The position numbers were made by a program, and so were the translations under genes. DNA of 64,000 nt from Neorhodopirellula lusitana (lineage in GTDB: Bacteria > Planctomycetota > Planctomycetia > Pirellulales > Pirellulaceae), in assembly GCF_900182915.1 (NCBI RefSeq), contig NZ_FXUG01000003.1:434001-498000 (forward strand). The letters run 5' to 3'. Positions 10,801 through 19,027 of the stretch are shown here, piece after piece. Below the pieces are notes generated by a model. It was not told where the DNA came from. It saw only the letters and a program-made list of their open reading frames with translations, and searched no databases. Within the stretch, counting starts at the first letter, position 1. Every line of letters starts with the position of its first letter.

Positions 10801-13241
10801 ACGACTTGCAGCACTACATCCGTTGTCGGTTTTCGAGTGAGCCGGACAGTAAAGCTATCCGACTGGTTTGGGCCCGCATTCTCACTGGTTGTCAAACCTG
10901 CCATTGGTAGGACTTGCAACCGCGCCGCATCACCAACATTCGTCACCGTCACCGGTTCGACCATTAATACTTGAAAGGACGCATCGGCACTCGATGAAAA
11001 GTCAAAGCTAAGATTGACGGTTTGGTCACCATCAATCACGGAGTCATCAACTCCGGTCAAGGTCACCGTCTGTTCGGTGTCCCAGTCGGCCGGAGTGAAC
11101 GTCAAAGTCAAAGGTGATACGGTGACCTCATTGGCATCGCCACTGGCCAGTACAATCGTGACGTTGGATAGAGGCCGGGCTTGCAAACGAATCCCAAACG
11201 TGTCGGCCGCCCCTTCTTCCGTCGTCTGCAAATTCTCCGCACCATTGAGCACAATTCCTACGACATCAGAGTCACGATTCGTCAGCGCAACGGACTGGGA
11301 CAGGCCGTCGTAATCGGGGTCCGCTGTCGAGCTACTGGTCAAATTCACACTGTATGCAACCGCCCCATCTAAAGACACATCGTCCACGCCGGTAACCGTC
11401 ACTTGTTGCGGAACGTTCCAGTTGAGAGCGTTGAACGACAATATTGCCGGCACCACCAAGCCTTCTCCCACGTCGGAACTCACCGCCGCGACAGTAACCT
11501 CTCCGGCCGGCTGTGTTAGCAATTGGGTTGTGAACGTCACTGCCCCACCGTCTTCAGTGGTGAAACTCTGGGTGGGCTCGCTGACAAACAATGCCGTCAC
11601 ATCGTCGTCCTCGTTCGTCAGGGATACGGTTGAGGAACCCAGGTTTCGATAGGTGATATCGCTGCTCGCATCCGGTGTGATCGACATCGTGTAACTCACT
11701 TGTCCATCGGCAACGTTGTCGTCTTGTCCTACAACGGTGACAACCTGCGCCGCGTCCCAGTTACTTGGCGTGAAAGTAAGCTGCGATACATCGGGCCGTC
11801 CTTCGCTCGTGTCAGACGAAGCGACATTCAGGATGACATTGGATTCGGGACGTGTTCTTAGCCTCACGTTGAAGACATCATTCCCGCCAACGGCTTCGCT
11901 TTCACCGGTGACCAATCCTGAAATGGGCTGAATCAGTAGTCCCGCTTCGCTAGTATCCGCATTGGTAACCGAGATCGTCGGTCCGGTTAACGCCGAGTAT
12001 GTCGAATCATCGGAGGTCACGACCGAGGTGATCGACACTGTCTGCTCGCCGTCAACTTCCTCGTCCACCACTCCGCTTAGCGTGAGAGTTTGAAAGAAGT
12101 TCCAGTTATCAGGCGTGAACACTACCTGCGCCGGAGAGATCGCGACCTCACCCGCATCCCCAGACGTGAACGAGATCGTCACGTTCGATGTCGGCTCGGA
12201 CGTCAGCCTCACATCGGCACTGTCTTGCAACCCATCTTCGCTGGTGGCCAAACCAAACGACGGATCGAGCTGAATACTGGCCTGGTCGTTGTCGACGACC
12301 GTGACACTCACGTCGTCCGTAGTTGCACCGCTGAAAAACTCGTCGTCACTGATCAAGTCGCTCAATTGCAAACTCGCAACGACGAGATCTTCCGCGAAAT
12401 CATCGTTGACCGCAGAAACCTGAATTGTCTGGGGGGCATTCCAGTTTGCCGCCGTGAACGTCACGGTGGTTGGATTCACCGTGACCTGTCCAGCAGTGGT
12501 CGGTGCGATCGCAAAGTGAACATCTGACGCGGGAGCCTGGGTCAACTCCGCCTGGAAACTGGCCGTTGCCCCACGCTCGGTCACCTCAAGCCCCGTCGCC
12601 CCGGTCAAGATCACCCCGCCGCCGACAATTTCGATCTGGTCTCCGGTCACGTCAAAGTCCGTCACTTCCGCTTGTGGAAGATAGAACTCTGCGAGCAAGT
12701 CAGCTTCCACCGCGTCGACAGCATCCAGATCCACGCTTCCTCTAGCGCGAGCCATCACATTGATTTCGAAGAACAACAACTCGTCGTCACGAGCATCGCC
12801 AGTTGGCTGTGTATTATCGCGACCATTCAAATTGTCCAGGCGACTGGCTTCGACCGTGCCGTTGTTGGACCGACCTGGGACAGTTTCAAACTCAGAACCG
12901 AGCGTGATCAAATTCGAAAACTGCAGCAGCGCCGGATCATAGGGAACGTCAAACACAGCTTGCAAAATGCCCGAAGGAAGGGTCGCCCCGGATTCTGCTC
13001 GCTGATCTTGGACGTAGGTCCGCATCAGGTACGACTCACCCACGTTCAATGACGGCAATTCACCACCAACGCCATCGGTGGAAAAAAAGGCGAACCGAAC
13101 TCCAAAACCGTCCAGCATGTGCCGCGGCTCAAGTGCCTGGATCTGTAGCGGATTCCGTTTCTTCCACATTCGCTTCTGACGACCATCCACCCCCGCACTG
13201 GATGCGGATTCTCGTCGAAATCGAAAACGTGAAATGGCCAT
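7872..13241 (-). CDS. Giant LEPR-type exported protein with nine NW-type repeats, three Calx-beta domains and an SdrD-B-like domain
   Basis: 1789 residues. A basic N-terminus leads to LEPRHML at residues 37-43, the planctomycete LEPR-xLL export motif. Then comes a cohesin-like beta-sandwich (about 45-205). Nine about 105-residue repeats follow, each with a T.E.G start, an F.P.NW..PQ.V.V.G core (variants NWN, NWD, DWD, DFD, NWH), a DG.....V segment and an end SV.N.D.D. Next are three Calx-beta domains (about 1210-1590), an SdrD-B/CNA-B-like domain (SGYVWADTNSNSLRESYEMG) and a short tail ending RVFRNWF. Aspartates at repeat ends fit Ca2+-rigidified adhesins or cell-surface stalks. No cysteine-based anchor, sortase motif or catalytic domain was seen. 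Likely role: surface adhesion or matrix attachment, inferred from architecture only. It is divergent from the BBP7 gene. Confidence 0.88.
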   Translation of the reverse strand: MAISRFRFRRESASSAGVDGRQKRMWKKRNPLQIQALEPRHMLDGFGVRFAFFSTDGVGGELPSLNVGESYLMRTYVQDQRAESGATLPSGILQAVFDVPYDPALLQFSNLITLGSEFETVPGRSNNGTVEASRLDNLNGRDNTQPTGDARDDELLFFEINVMARARGSVDLDAVDAVEADLLAEFYLPQAEVTDFDVTGDQIEIVGGGVILTGATGLEVTERGATASFQAELTQAPASDVHFAIAPTTAGQVTVNPTTVTFTAANWNAPQTIQVSAVNDDFAEDLVVASLQLSDLISDDEFFSGATTDDVSVTVVDNDQASIQLDPSFGLATSEDGLQDSADVRLTSEPTSNVTISFTSGDAGEVAISPAQVVFTPDNWNFFQTLTLSGVVDEEVDGEQTVSITSVVTSDDSTYSALTGPTISVTNADTSEAGLLIQPISGLVTGESEAVGGNDVFNVRLRTRPESNVILNVASSDTSEGRPDVSQLTFTPSNWDAAQVVTVVGQDDNVADGQVSYTMSITPDASSDITYRNLGSSTVSLTNEDDDVTALFVSEPTQSFTTEDGGAVTFTTQLLTQPAGEVTVAAVSSDVGEGLVVPAILSFNALNWNVPQQVTVTGVDDVSLDGAVAYSVNLTSSSTADPDYDGLSQSVALTNRDSDVVGIVLNGAENLQTTEEGAADTFGIRLQARPLSNVTIVLASGDANEVTVSPLTLTFTPADWDTEQTVTLTGVDDSVIDGDQTVNLSFDFSSSADASFQVLMVEPVTVTNVGDAARLQVLPMAGLTTSENAGPNQSDSFTVRLTRKPTTDVVLQVVSSDSGEGVPAFSQVVFTPDDFDQPKMITVTGVDDDVSDGDQTYQITLTPTSTSDAAYSVLASTVVSVANVDDDVAGLIVGSVNPGSTGEDGTQTKIPLRLQTKPVGSVTVIATSSNQQEGQVVGDPLTFDESNWSVDQFVVVAGQDDDTVDGVVSYQVTMTPSSATDASYNIALLAESVSLTNVDNDVADIELINIEDLQTSEAGRTASFSLRLTSRPTANVTVSVTSSDTGEVTLAPASRIFTPSNWHQPQIVSLAGVDDDDVDGDQAVLIEFDLSSSQDAAYQAVNVLPLSVTNADNDGGVRVIADSNLITDETGTQTSFQVVLTREPAADVTVPIVLSDTTELSVNAQGLIFTPGNWNVAQLVSVTGLADGRVDGNVVSQVLLGPTDSEDIDFDEMEVSSVNVTNLDRDTASISVVAADVMEGDPGAGASMVFTIKLTGAVDSGLSLNYTTFMPTTGSVAQPMIDYSPIADSVTLTGQDGEIVQLSVPILGESLVEKNETIGFRLSDLSLSNSGFNANDISLPSSDAVASILNDDTASITIDGPLEVVEPGGPGSSLNVAYTVRLSAPVQGGLVVGYATADGTATGSVGDSVTEDLGASNLGTGDFESITGSLSFPEQGGLTQTINVTVLGDSSLESEEQFTVLLAGLSEIDSDLAESITVAEQSVTTRIQDDDSVDVAFRTSTSAVTEKVGIVDVEVVLSSTGAAVLSEALVLDVLVTSIGTASSADFVLESPQVTFPAGSTNGSVQTVRLTLIDDELVEPTETIELALRPAAVTEMNVTVSENTHLVSMADDQADALLSGYVWADTNSNSLRESYEMGIAGVVVRLTGVDNRGEPVSRQTTTDFSGRFIFGDLSGGEYSLIEVQPSAFHDGESLAPDLDNVDVSQANTVSGIQVAASTQLEGFGFTERGYRADSIPASAFLARPISSGIGAVSQAASASGVSASGQQVVTSEASNAVRSSLLDRVFRNWF

Positions 13242-13679
13242 AGACGAAGTGCTCGAACTGGGGTCGTAATGTCGTCGGAACCACGCTGCAACTGACAGAA
13301 AAACGCTCCGACCTTAGCTCAGAGAACAGCGAAGAAATCTTCTTCGCAAGCCGGGCACCATTTCCGCCAAGGATCCAGATTGACGCCAAAGCGATTCCGA
13401 TGCCCTTTTGATGCTGAAAGATCCACGCGATCAAAAAGGATTCACGAAAAGCTCACCTTTCCTACGCCAACAGGCTCCCACACCCCAAAACGCCGGCGGC
13501 CCCTGTTCGAATGCGTCATGGCCCCAAACTGTGACGCCAAGATGAATCCGCGAATTTATCATCCGACTTGACGCTTTTCGTTCAAGTTTGCTACCCCGAA
13601 TGCCGACCGGCCATTTTCCGAAGAAACTTCCATATGACATGCCGGTCCCATTCGTGACAAACCTTTTGGAAACTGCGGC
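13242..13679. other. Divergent intergenic region with an 8-bp hairpin
   Basis: Shared upstream region of the giant Calx-beta gene (minus) and the BBP7 gene (plus). A perfect inverted repeat GCGAAGAA (13329-13336), loop ATC, TTCTTCGC (13340-13347) lies about 90 bases upstream of the Calx-beta start, a good place for an operator or leader hairpin. Short open frames in both directions here have no recognisable product. Confidence 0.5.
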
Positions 13680-15377
13680 GTGACACCAATTCAACGAATC
13701 CTTGCAATCACGGCGATTGCTTCGCTGATGTCAGGCGAAATCACCGTCGCGCAAACGTTTTCGAGCAGCGGATCGCAACCCGGTCAGTCTTCCGGGCGAC
13801 GAATTCCAGTACGGAGCTATCAATCCGGCCCCAATCGCGTCCTTGCCGAAGCCCCCGGCGAACAACCTGGCGAAGTCACAAGCATCGAAATCCGTAACGA
13901 AGCTGGCGAGCTGGTTGATTCAGAATTGGACGAAGATGAGTACTTCCTGGGCGCCGCCCCGATGCCCATCAAGATCGGACAGCCGATGCCGGGATCCACC
14001 CAAGCGAGGACAGCATCAAGTCCGACTGTGCAATTCGATGACGAACGCTATTTAAGTTCCCCGGAGATGGTCCCCTCTGGCGCGGGTGCACCCATTGGAA
14101 TGGACTCGACAGAATACGAATACGAATACGAACAAGAATACTACGAAGACGGCTACCAAGGCACATCGCCAAGCTACGGGTCCGATTGTGAGTCGTGCGA
14201 CGACGGCAGTTGCGATGGCTGTGCGTCGCGACCAGCGAGACACTTGTCCCACATTGACGCTCGCGCCGAACGAATCGCCCGCGTCCTGGCCAACCCATTG
14301 GTCGGCTTTTGGGCTCGAGCCGAATACATGCACTGGAAGATTGACGGGCAACAAGTCCCCGCCTTGGTGACCACCAGCCCGACTGGAACCGACCGTGACG
14401 ACGCGGGAATTCTGGGCGTCGGCAATACGAGCATTCTGTACGGCAATGACGAACTCGGCGACGACGATCGACCCGGTGGTCGCTTTGAAATTGGTCGCTA
14501 CTTCTTAGGCGAATCGGGGCTTGGCATTTCTGCGTCTTTCCTGTTTGCCGATGACGAAGACCAACGCTTCAGTGCCGACTCAGTTAGCTACGGCATCCTG
14601 GGTCGACCCTTCGTTGATGTGTCGCCCACTGGAGTCGGAAACAACTCGGAACTGATCGCCTTCCCGAATGAGTTCACCGGCAACGTGGACGTCACCTCAT
14701 CCACCAAGTTCTCTGCAGGGGACGTGTTGTTAAGAGGCATTCTGATTTGCGAACCGGATCGGCAACTCGAAGGCTTCGTCGGTTACACCTACTATCAACT
14801 TGATGACGACATTGCGATTCATGACTTCAAGCGAGTCATCGGTGGCAGCAGCGGCTTGGCGGTGGGCACGACCTTGGATGAAACCGATCGATTCCAAGTC
14901 GACAATGATTTCCATGGAGCCGCGATTGGAATGCGAAGCCAAACCTGCTTCGGCGGTTGGTCACTCGCATCGACCCTAAAACTCGGCTTGGGTGTGACCT
15001 CATCCAACTTGAACATCAGTGGTGCCACAACGGCGACCGTCCCGGTTGCTGGCGGCACCGATACTTCGACGCGCAACAGCGGACTGCTGGTCCAAGACAC
15101 CAATTCAGGATCAAGCGATTTCGACGAATTCGCGATCGCGCCCGAACTTGGGGTCTCGCTCAGCCGTCGCATGAACCGAGACTGGAGCCTCTCGGCGGGC
15201 TACCAATTGGTTTACATCAGCCGCGTGATGCGGGCGGGTGAGCAAATCGATCCACTGCTGAACCTCAGCCAACTCGACGCTGGCGGATTGGCAGGCACTG
15301 CCCGCCCCCAACGCGATGATTTCTTCACCGACCTGACCGCCCAGGCAATTACGTTCGGACTCCTTCGCGAGTTCTAG
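13680..15377 (+). CDS. BBP7-family outer-membrane beta-barrel protein
   Basis: 565 residues, starting at GTG (13680) with GGAAA about 10 bases upstream. The signal peptide MTPIQRILAITAIASLMSGE ends near AQ at residue 25. The N-terminal third is low-complexity and acidic: a hexanucleotide repeat (14112-14141) encodes EYEYEYEQEY and is followed by a Cys cluster (DCESCDDGSCDGC). From about residue 200 (VGFWARAEYMHWKIDGQQVP) the protein matches the planctomycete putative beta-barrel porin-7 family: alternating beta strands, GGRFEIGRYFLG, and a C-terminal strand ending FGLLREF with terminal Phe, as in outer-membrane barrels. A role as a porin or structural barrel is inferred; substrate unknown. 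Its position divergent from the giant surface protein suggests both are envelope components. Confidence 0.85.
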   Translation: MTPIQRILAITAIASLMSGEITVAQTFSSSGSQPGQSSGRRIPVRSYQSGPNRVLAEAPGEQPGEVTSIEIRNEAGELVDSELDEDEYFLGAAPMPIKIGQPMPGSTQARTASSPTVQFDDERYLSSPEMVPSGAGAPIGMDSTEYEYEYEQEYYEDGYQGTSPSYGSDCESCDDGSCDGCASRPARHLSHIDARAERIARVLANPLVGFWARAEYMHWKIDGQQVPALVTTSPTGTDRDDAGILGVGNTSILYGNDELGDDDRPGGRFEIGRYFLGESGLGISASFLFADDEDQRFSADSVSYGILGRPFVDVSPTGVGNNSELIAFPNEFTGNVDVTSSTKFSAGDVLLRGILICEPDRQLEGFVGYTYYQLDDDIAIHDFKRVIGGSSGLAVGTTLDETDRFQVDNDFHGAAIGMRSQTCFGGWSLASTLKLGLGVTSSNLNISGATTATVPVAGGTDTSTRNSGLLVQDTNSGSSDFDEFAIAPELGVSLSRRMNRDWSLSAGYQLVYISRVMRAGEQIDPLLNLSQLDAGGLAGTARPQRDDFFTDLTAQAITFGLLREF

Positions 15378-15738
15378 ACACGCCCCTTCCAGGCACCCCC
15401 CGAATCCTGGGCGATTCCTGATTATTCGAGCGAGTACTGAGTTTCCAGACGTAGTTCCGAAAACGCGGGCTAGACGTCTCGAGCCTCTCGCAACGCCGAT
15501 TGAGTCACTACTCGACGAATAAGGCTCGTCTTGCTGCAAAAGTTCGGCGGGCGATTGGTCCAGTTCTTGCGTACCAATCAGTACGACGCCCTCTCGCTGA
15601 GGAAATCCTGCCGTTTTGGCGGGGCAACCTCCGTTTGGGGGATCTCCTCTGTTTACACAATGGAAACCGAATCGGCAGTTTTCGCGATTGTCGCCGAAGC
15701 CCCGGTTTCGCACTCCACTCGTTTCAATAGAACCAAGC
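15378..15738. other. Intergenic region, nothing recognised
   Basis: 361 bases between the BBP7 gene and the zinc-protease gene. A weak CCAGG/CCTGG stem lies just after the BBP7 stop. An open frame runs into the protease gene from 15616, but its product before 15739 looks non-coding and the protease has a natural membrane start at 15739. Confidence 0.5.
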
Positions 15739-16407
15739 ATGTTCACCTATTTTCTGTTTGTCATTCCACCCTTTCTGCTAGGCCTTTATGCCCAGTGGAA
15801 GGTGAAGTCCTCCTTTGCCGCGATGAGCAAAGTGCCAGCTAGAATGTCTGGTGCGACAGCGGCAAGACGATTGCTTGACGCGGGCGGTTTGCAATCCGTC
15901 GGCATCGAACAAGTTCCCGGGCAACTCTCTGACCACTACGATCCTCGAGCCAAAGTGCTACGACTTAGCTCCGATGTCTACAACGAGAAGTCGATGGCCG
16001 CTCTGGGTGTTGCTTGCCACGAAGCGGGCCACGCATTTCAAGATGCCAAGCATTATGCTCCCTTGGTCATCCGGAACCTCGCTGTACCCGCCGCCAATTT
16101 CGGCAGTGGAATCGGCGCAACGCTGCTGGTCGCGGGTGCGTTCCTGGCCATGAAACCGCTGATGTGGATTGGCGTCATCCTGTTTTCCGCAGTGGTGTTC
16201 TTTCAAGTCGTTAACCTGCCCGTCGAGTTTGACGCATCGAACCGGGCGCGTGCCCACTTAGTTGAATACGGCCTGATCTCCGCACAAGAAGAAAGGTACG
16301 TTGCGAAGGTTCTCAACGCCGCTGCCCTGACTTATGTTGCAGCAACTTTGCAGTCGATCATGACGCTAGCTTATTACTTGATGATCCTGTTAAACCGACG
16401 CGACTGA
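15739..16407 (+). CDS. YugP-like membrane zinc metallopeptidase
   Basis: 222 residues. Starts at the ATG at 15739, where the first helix [18 protein letters not shown] begins; the in-frame upstream extension has no family character. The zinc motif HEAGHAF sits at about residues 94-100 (HExxH, with the preceding LGVAC typical of the family). Further hydrophobic segments follow at about 115-165 ([31 protein letters not shown]), then [11 protein letters not shown], the conserved third-ligand region of Zn_peptidase_2 proteins, and a last membrane helix. The family is described as membrane-bound zinc proteases; the physiological substrate is not known. The next gene starts 55 bases downstream on the same strand. 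Confidence 0.9.
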   Translation: MFTYFLFVIPPFLLGLYAQWKVKSSFAAMSKVPARMSGATAARRLLDAGGLQSVGIEQVPGQLSDHYDPRAKVLRLSSDVYNEKSMAALGVACHEAGHAFQDAKHYAPLVIRNLAVPAANFGSGIGATLLVAGAFLAMKPLMWIGVILFSAVVFFQVVNLPVEFDASNRARAHLVEYGLISAQEERYVAKVLNAAALTYVAATLQSIMTLAYYLMILLNRRD

Positions 16408-16462
16408 GCCGCTCAGACCCAATCGGCCAGATCGCCATCCCAACCGATCGAGTGCCGACCAC

Positions 16463-18451
16463 ATGGCTGACGAACGACCAGTCGACTACTTCGCCGCTCT
16501 CGATGCGGCGGACTCGCTAAAGACGAAAGCGGACGGGCCCAGCGGCCAGCTTCCGCTTTCCGATGAGATCCTGCGGCAATGGACCAGCGGAGATCTATTC
16601 GGGTTGACCCAGAGTGTCGGGATGGGCTTCGACCCTCGCCGCGTTCTCGGTGACCAGTATCTGATTCTCAGCACGCAGGGTGGCGTACGCAATCCCGATG
16701 GAACTCCGGTCGCCCTCGGCTACCACACCGGTCACTGGGAAGTAGGCCTGCTTGTCCAGGCCGCCGCAGAAGAGATCGAGGCACGCGAGGGAGTCCCGTT
16801 TGCGGCCTTCGTCAGCGACCCTTGCGATGGTCGCACCCAGGGCACCACCGGGATGTTCGACTCGCTGCCGTACCGCAATGACGCCGCGATCGTGATGCGG
16901 CGTTTGATCCGGTCGCTTCCGCAACGCAAAGGTGTGATCGGAATCGCAACCTGCGACAAGGGTTTACCGGCGATGATGATGGCGCTGGCAGGCACCGGTC
17001 ACCTCGCCAACGTGTTGGTTCCAGGTGGAGTCACCTTGCCACCCACCGTGGGCGAAGACGCAGGCAAGGTACAAACAATCGGTGCACGCTACTCACGCGG
17101 CGAGATGACACTGGAAGAAGCCTCCATCGCAGGCTGCCGAGCTTGTGGCACGCCCGGTGGCGGTTGCCAATTCTTAGGCACCGCAGCAACCAGCCAAGTC
17201 ATCGCGGAAGCTTTAGGCATGACTGTCCCGCATGCGGCACTCGCCCCCAGCGGACAACCCATTTGGACTCGCATGGCACGCGACTCCGCTGCCGCCGCAG
17301 CCACCATGCACGCGTCGGGGAAGAACCTGCGAGCCGTGCTCACCGAAGCCGCTTTCGAAAACGCAATGCGAATGCACGCTGCGGTTGGCGGCAGCACGAA
17401 CCTGTTGCTTCACATCCCCGCCATCGCCGCCGCGGCAGGCGTGCGGCGGCCGACGGCGGAAGACTTTCGACGAATCAATCGCGAAGTCCCACGGTTCGTC
17501 GATTGCCTTCCCAACGGGCCTGTCGGGCATCCGACCGTGCAGCTGTTTCTGGCCGGTGGTGTTCCCGAGGTTGCACTGCATTTGCGAAACGCCGGGCTAT
17601 GGAACGGCGAGGTGGAAACGGTAACCGGCATGACCTGGAACGAAATCCTCGACGCGTGGGAGACCTCACCTCGAAGGGAAGTTTGCCGCGAACGCTTACG
17701 CTTGGCCGACGGAATTGACCCCGACGATGTGATCATGAGCCCGACCGTTGCCAAGCAACGGGGCCTGACGAGCACGGTATGCTTTCCGGTTGGCAACCTG
17801 TGCCCTGAAGGTTCCGTCATCAAGGCCACGTCCATTGATCCCAGCGTCATTGATCAGGACGGCGTGTACCGTAAACGCGGTAAAGCTCGGGTGTTTGTCA
17901 CCGAACGAGATGCGATCGCGGCAGTGAAAGGCCAAACCGACCATCCGATCGAAGCGGGGGACGTGATCGTATTGATTGGACGCGGACCGATCGGCTGCGG
18001 CATGGAAGAGACCTACCAAATCACTTCGGCTTTGAAGTACCTCTCTTTTGGCAAAGAAATCGCATTGATCACCGACGCTCGGTTTTCCGGTGTCAGCACA
18101 GGTGCCTGCATCGGGCACGTTGGTCCTGAAGCACTTGCGGGCGGCCCGATTGCCAAGGTCCGGGACGGCGATGTGATTGAAATCGAAATTGACCGCAACA
18201 CGCTCGATGGCCGCGTCGACCTAGTGGAATCGCACGATGGAATCTCCATTGCCCAGGTGTTCACGGATCGACCACCACACCCTAGCCTGCGTCTAGACGA
18301 ATCGATCCCCGACGATACCCGACTTTGGGCAGCCCTCCAGCAAATCGGCGGCGGCACGTGGGGCGGATGCGTGTACGATGTCGACGAAATCATCCGCACA
18401 CTCGAAGCTGGCCAACAAGCACTCACACGCAAAGCACCGAACCATGACTGA
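16463..18451 (+). CDS. IlvD/Edd-family dehydratase, YjhG/YagF (D-xylonate dehydratase) type
   Basis: 662 residues, close to the about 655 of the YjhG/YagF group and longer than IlvD. These enzymes dehydrate sugar acids such as D-xylonate to 2-keto-3-deoxy acids using an Fe-S cluster and Mg2+. Family motifs in order: [20 protein letters not shown] (about 112-131), [19 protein letters not shown] (about 156), [20 protein letters not shown] (about 223), [12 protein letters not shown] (about 310), [14 protein letters not shown] and [19 protein letters not shown] near 510. Cysteines in DPCDG, TCDKG and GCRACG fit the cluster ligands. Its stop overlaps the start of the DUF971 gene by 8 bases (ATGACTGA), implying coupled translation. 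No aldolase or dehydrogenase of the Weimberg or Dahms routes is adjacent, so the true substrate is open. Confidence 0.9.
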   Translation: MADERPVDYFAALDAADSLKTKADGPSGQLPLSDEILRQWTSGDLFGLTQSVGMGFDPRRVLGDQYLILSTQGGVRNPDGTPVALGYHTGHWEVGLLVQAAAEEIEAREGVPFAAFVSDPCDGRTQGTTGMFDSLPYRNDAAIVMRRLIRSLPQRKGVIGIATCDKGLPAMMMALAGTGHLANVLVPGGVTLPPTVGEDAGKVQTIGARYSRGEMTLEEASIAGCRACGTPGGGCQFLGTAATSQVIAEALGMTVPHAALAPSGQPIWTRMARDSAAAAATMHASGKNLRAVLTEAAFENAMRMHAAVGGSTNLLLHIPAIAAAAGVRRPTAEDFRRINREVPRFVDCLPNGPVGHPTVQLFLAGGVPEVALHLRNAGLWNGEVETVTGMTWNEILDAWETSPRREVCRERLRLADGIDPDDVIMSPTVAKQRGLTSTVCFPVGNLCPEGSVIKATSIDPSVIDQDGVYRKRGKARVFVTERDAIAAVKGQTDHPIEAGDVIVLIGRGPIGCGMEETYQITSALKYLSFGKEIALITDARFSGVSTGACIGHVGPEALAGGPIAKVRDGDVIEIEIDRNTLDGRVDLVESHDGISIAQVFTDRPPHPSLRLDESIPDDTRLWAALQQIGGGTWGGCVYDVDEIIRTLEAGQQALTRKAPNHD

Positions 18452-18803
18452 TCACCCTGTCGCCTATCACCCTGAATCGATCGAACGACTCGATGAATCC
18501 GGAATTCGGATCACTTGGAGTGATGGCGAATCGACGGAATGGACCGCGCGCCAATTGCGAGACGCCTGCCCTTGCGCCACGTGTCGTGAAAAGCATGGCA
18601 AGCTGCTTGGCGATGACGACAAAGAGCCCAGCAAGCCAGCTAAACCAATTGGGCTTCCCGTCTTGAGCGCCGCCGAAGCCCAGCCGATGCGGATCATGGG
18701 CATGCAGCCAGTGGGCACCTACGCGTACAACATCGCTTTTAGCGATGGCCACAACTCAGGCCTGTTCACGTTCGCAAGATTGCGAAAAGAAAGCACCGAT
18801 TGA
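18444..18803 (+). CDS. DUF971 (GBBH-like N-terminal domain) protein
   Basis: 119 residues from the ATG at 18444, inside the end of the dehydratase gene. The domain is recognised by [18 protein letters not shown], the [15 protein letters not shown] segment (CxCxxC) and the C-terminal [23 protein letters not shown]971 occurs alone, at the N-terminus of gamma-butyrobetaine hydroxylases, and fused or adjacent to Mrp/ApbC Fe-S carriers, so a link with metal or Fe-S cluster handling is commonly inferred; biochemistry is sparse. Overlap with an Fe-S dehydratase gene supports that idea here. An in-frame earlier ATG (18378) lies deep in the upstream gene and gives a non-family N-terminus. The insert between the Cys motif and [12 protein letters not shown] is rich in Asp, Lys and Pro. 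Confidence 0.88.
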   Translation: MTDHPVAYHPESIERLDESGIRITWSDGESTEWTARQLRDACPCATCREKHGKLLGDDDKEPSKPAKPIGLPVLSAAEAQPMRIMGMQPVGTYAYNIAFSDGHNSGLFTFARLRKESTD

Positions 18804-18842
18804 ACCGCCGCCAAAGCAGGTTGTTGATTTCGTTATAGTCAC

Positions 18843-18894
18843 CTTTCGCTTCGCGAAAGATCGCCAAAAAAACGCTGCTTTCGCGGAGCGAAAG
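18843..18894. repeat. Twin identical hairpins, stem CTTTCGC
   Basis: Two perfect 7-bp hairpins with the same stem and 3-base loops: CTTTCGC-TTC-GCGAAAG (18843-18859) and CTTTCGC-GGA-GCGAAAG (18878-18894), spaced by 18 bases including A7. They lie in the convergent gap after the DUF971 gene (plus) and before the end of the PQQ-propeller gene (minus). They could act as a bidirectional terminator; no T tract directly follows either. Confidence 0.6.
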
Positions 18895-19027
18895 ACGACT
18901 ATCTTTGGGCGTTCGACACTGTATTAACAGTCAGAACGGCGACGGAACGATCAGGCGAATCAGGCAGGCGGCATACCGGACTCCGGTTGCCAGCACTGCC
19001 TGACCAATTCAATCAAGCAGGCGCCGA

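Noticed and set aside
15616-15738. Longer start for the zinc-protease gene
   Set aside because: The extra 41 residues have no membrane or family character, while the ATG at 15739 opens directly into the first membrane helix of the family.
15111-15746. 211-codon minus-strand frame over the BBP7 gene end and gap
   Set aside because: Antisense to a clear beta-barrel domain; the gap part shows no independent coding signal.
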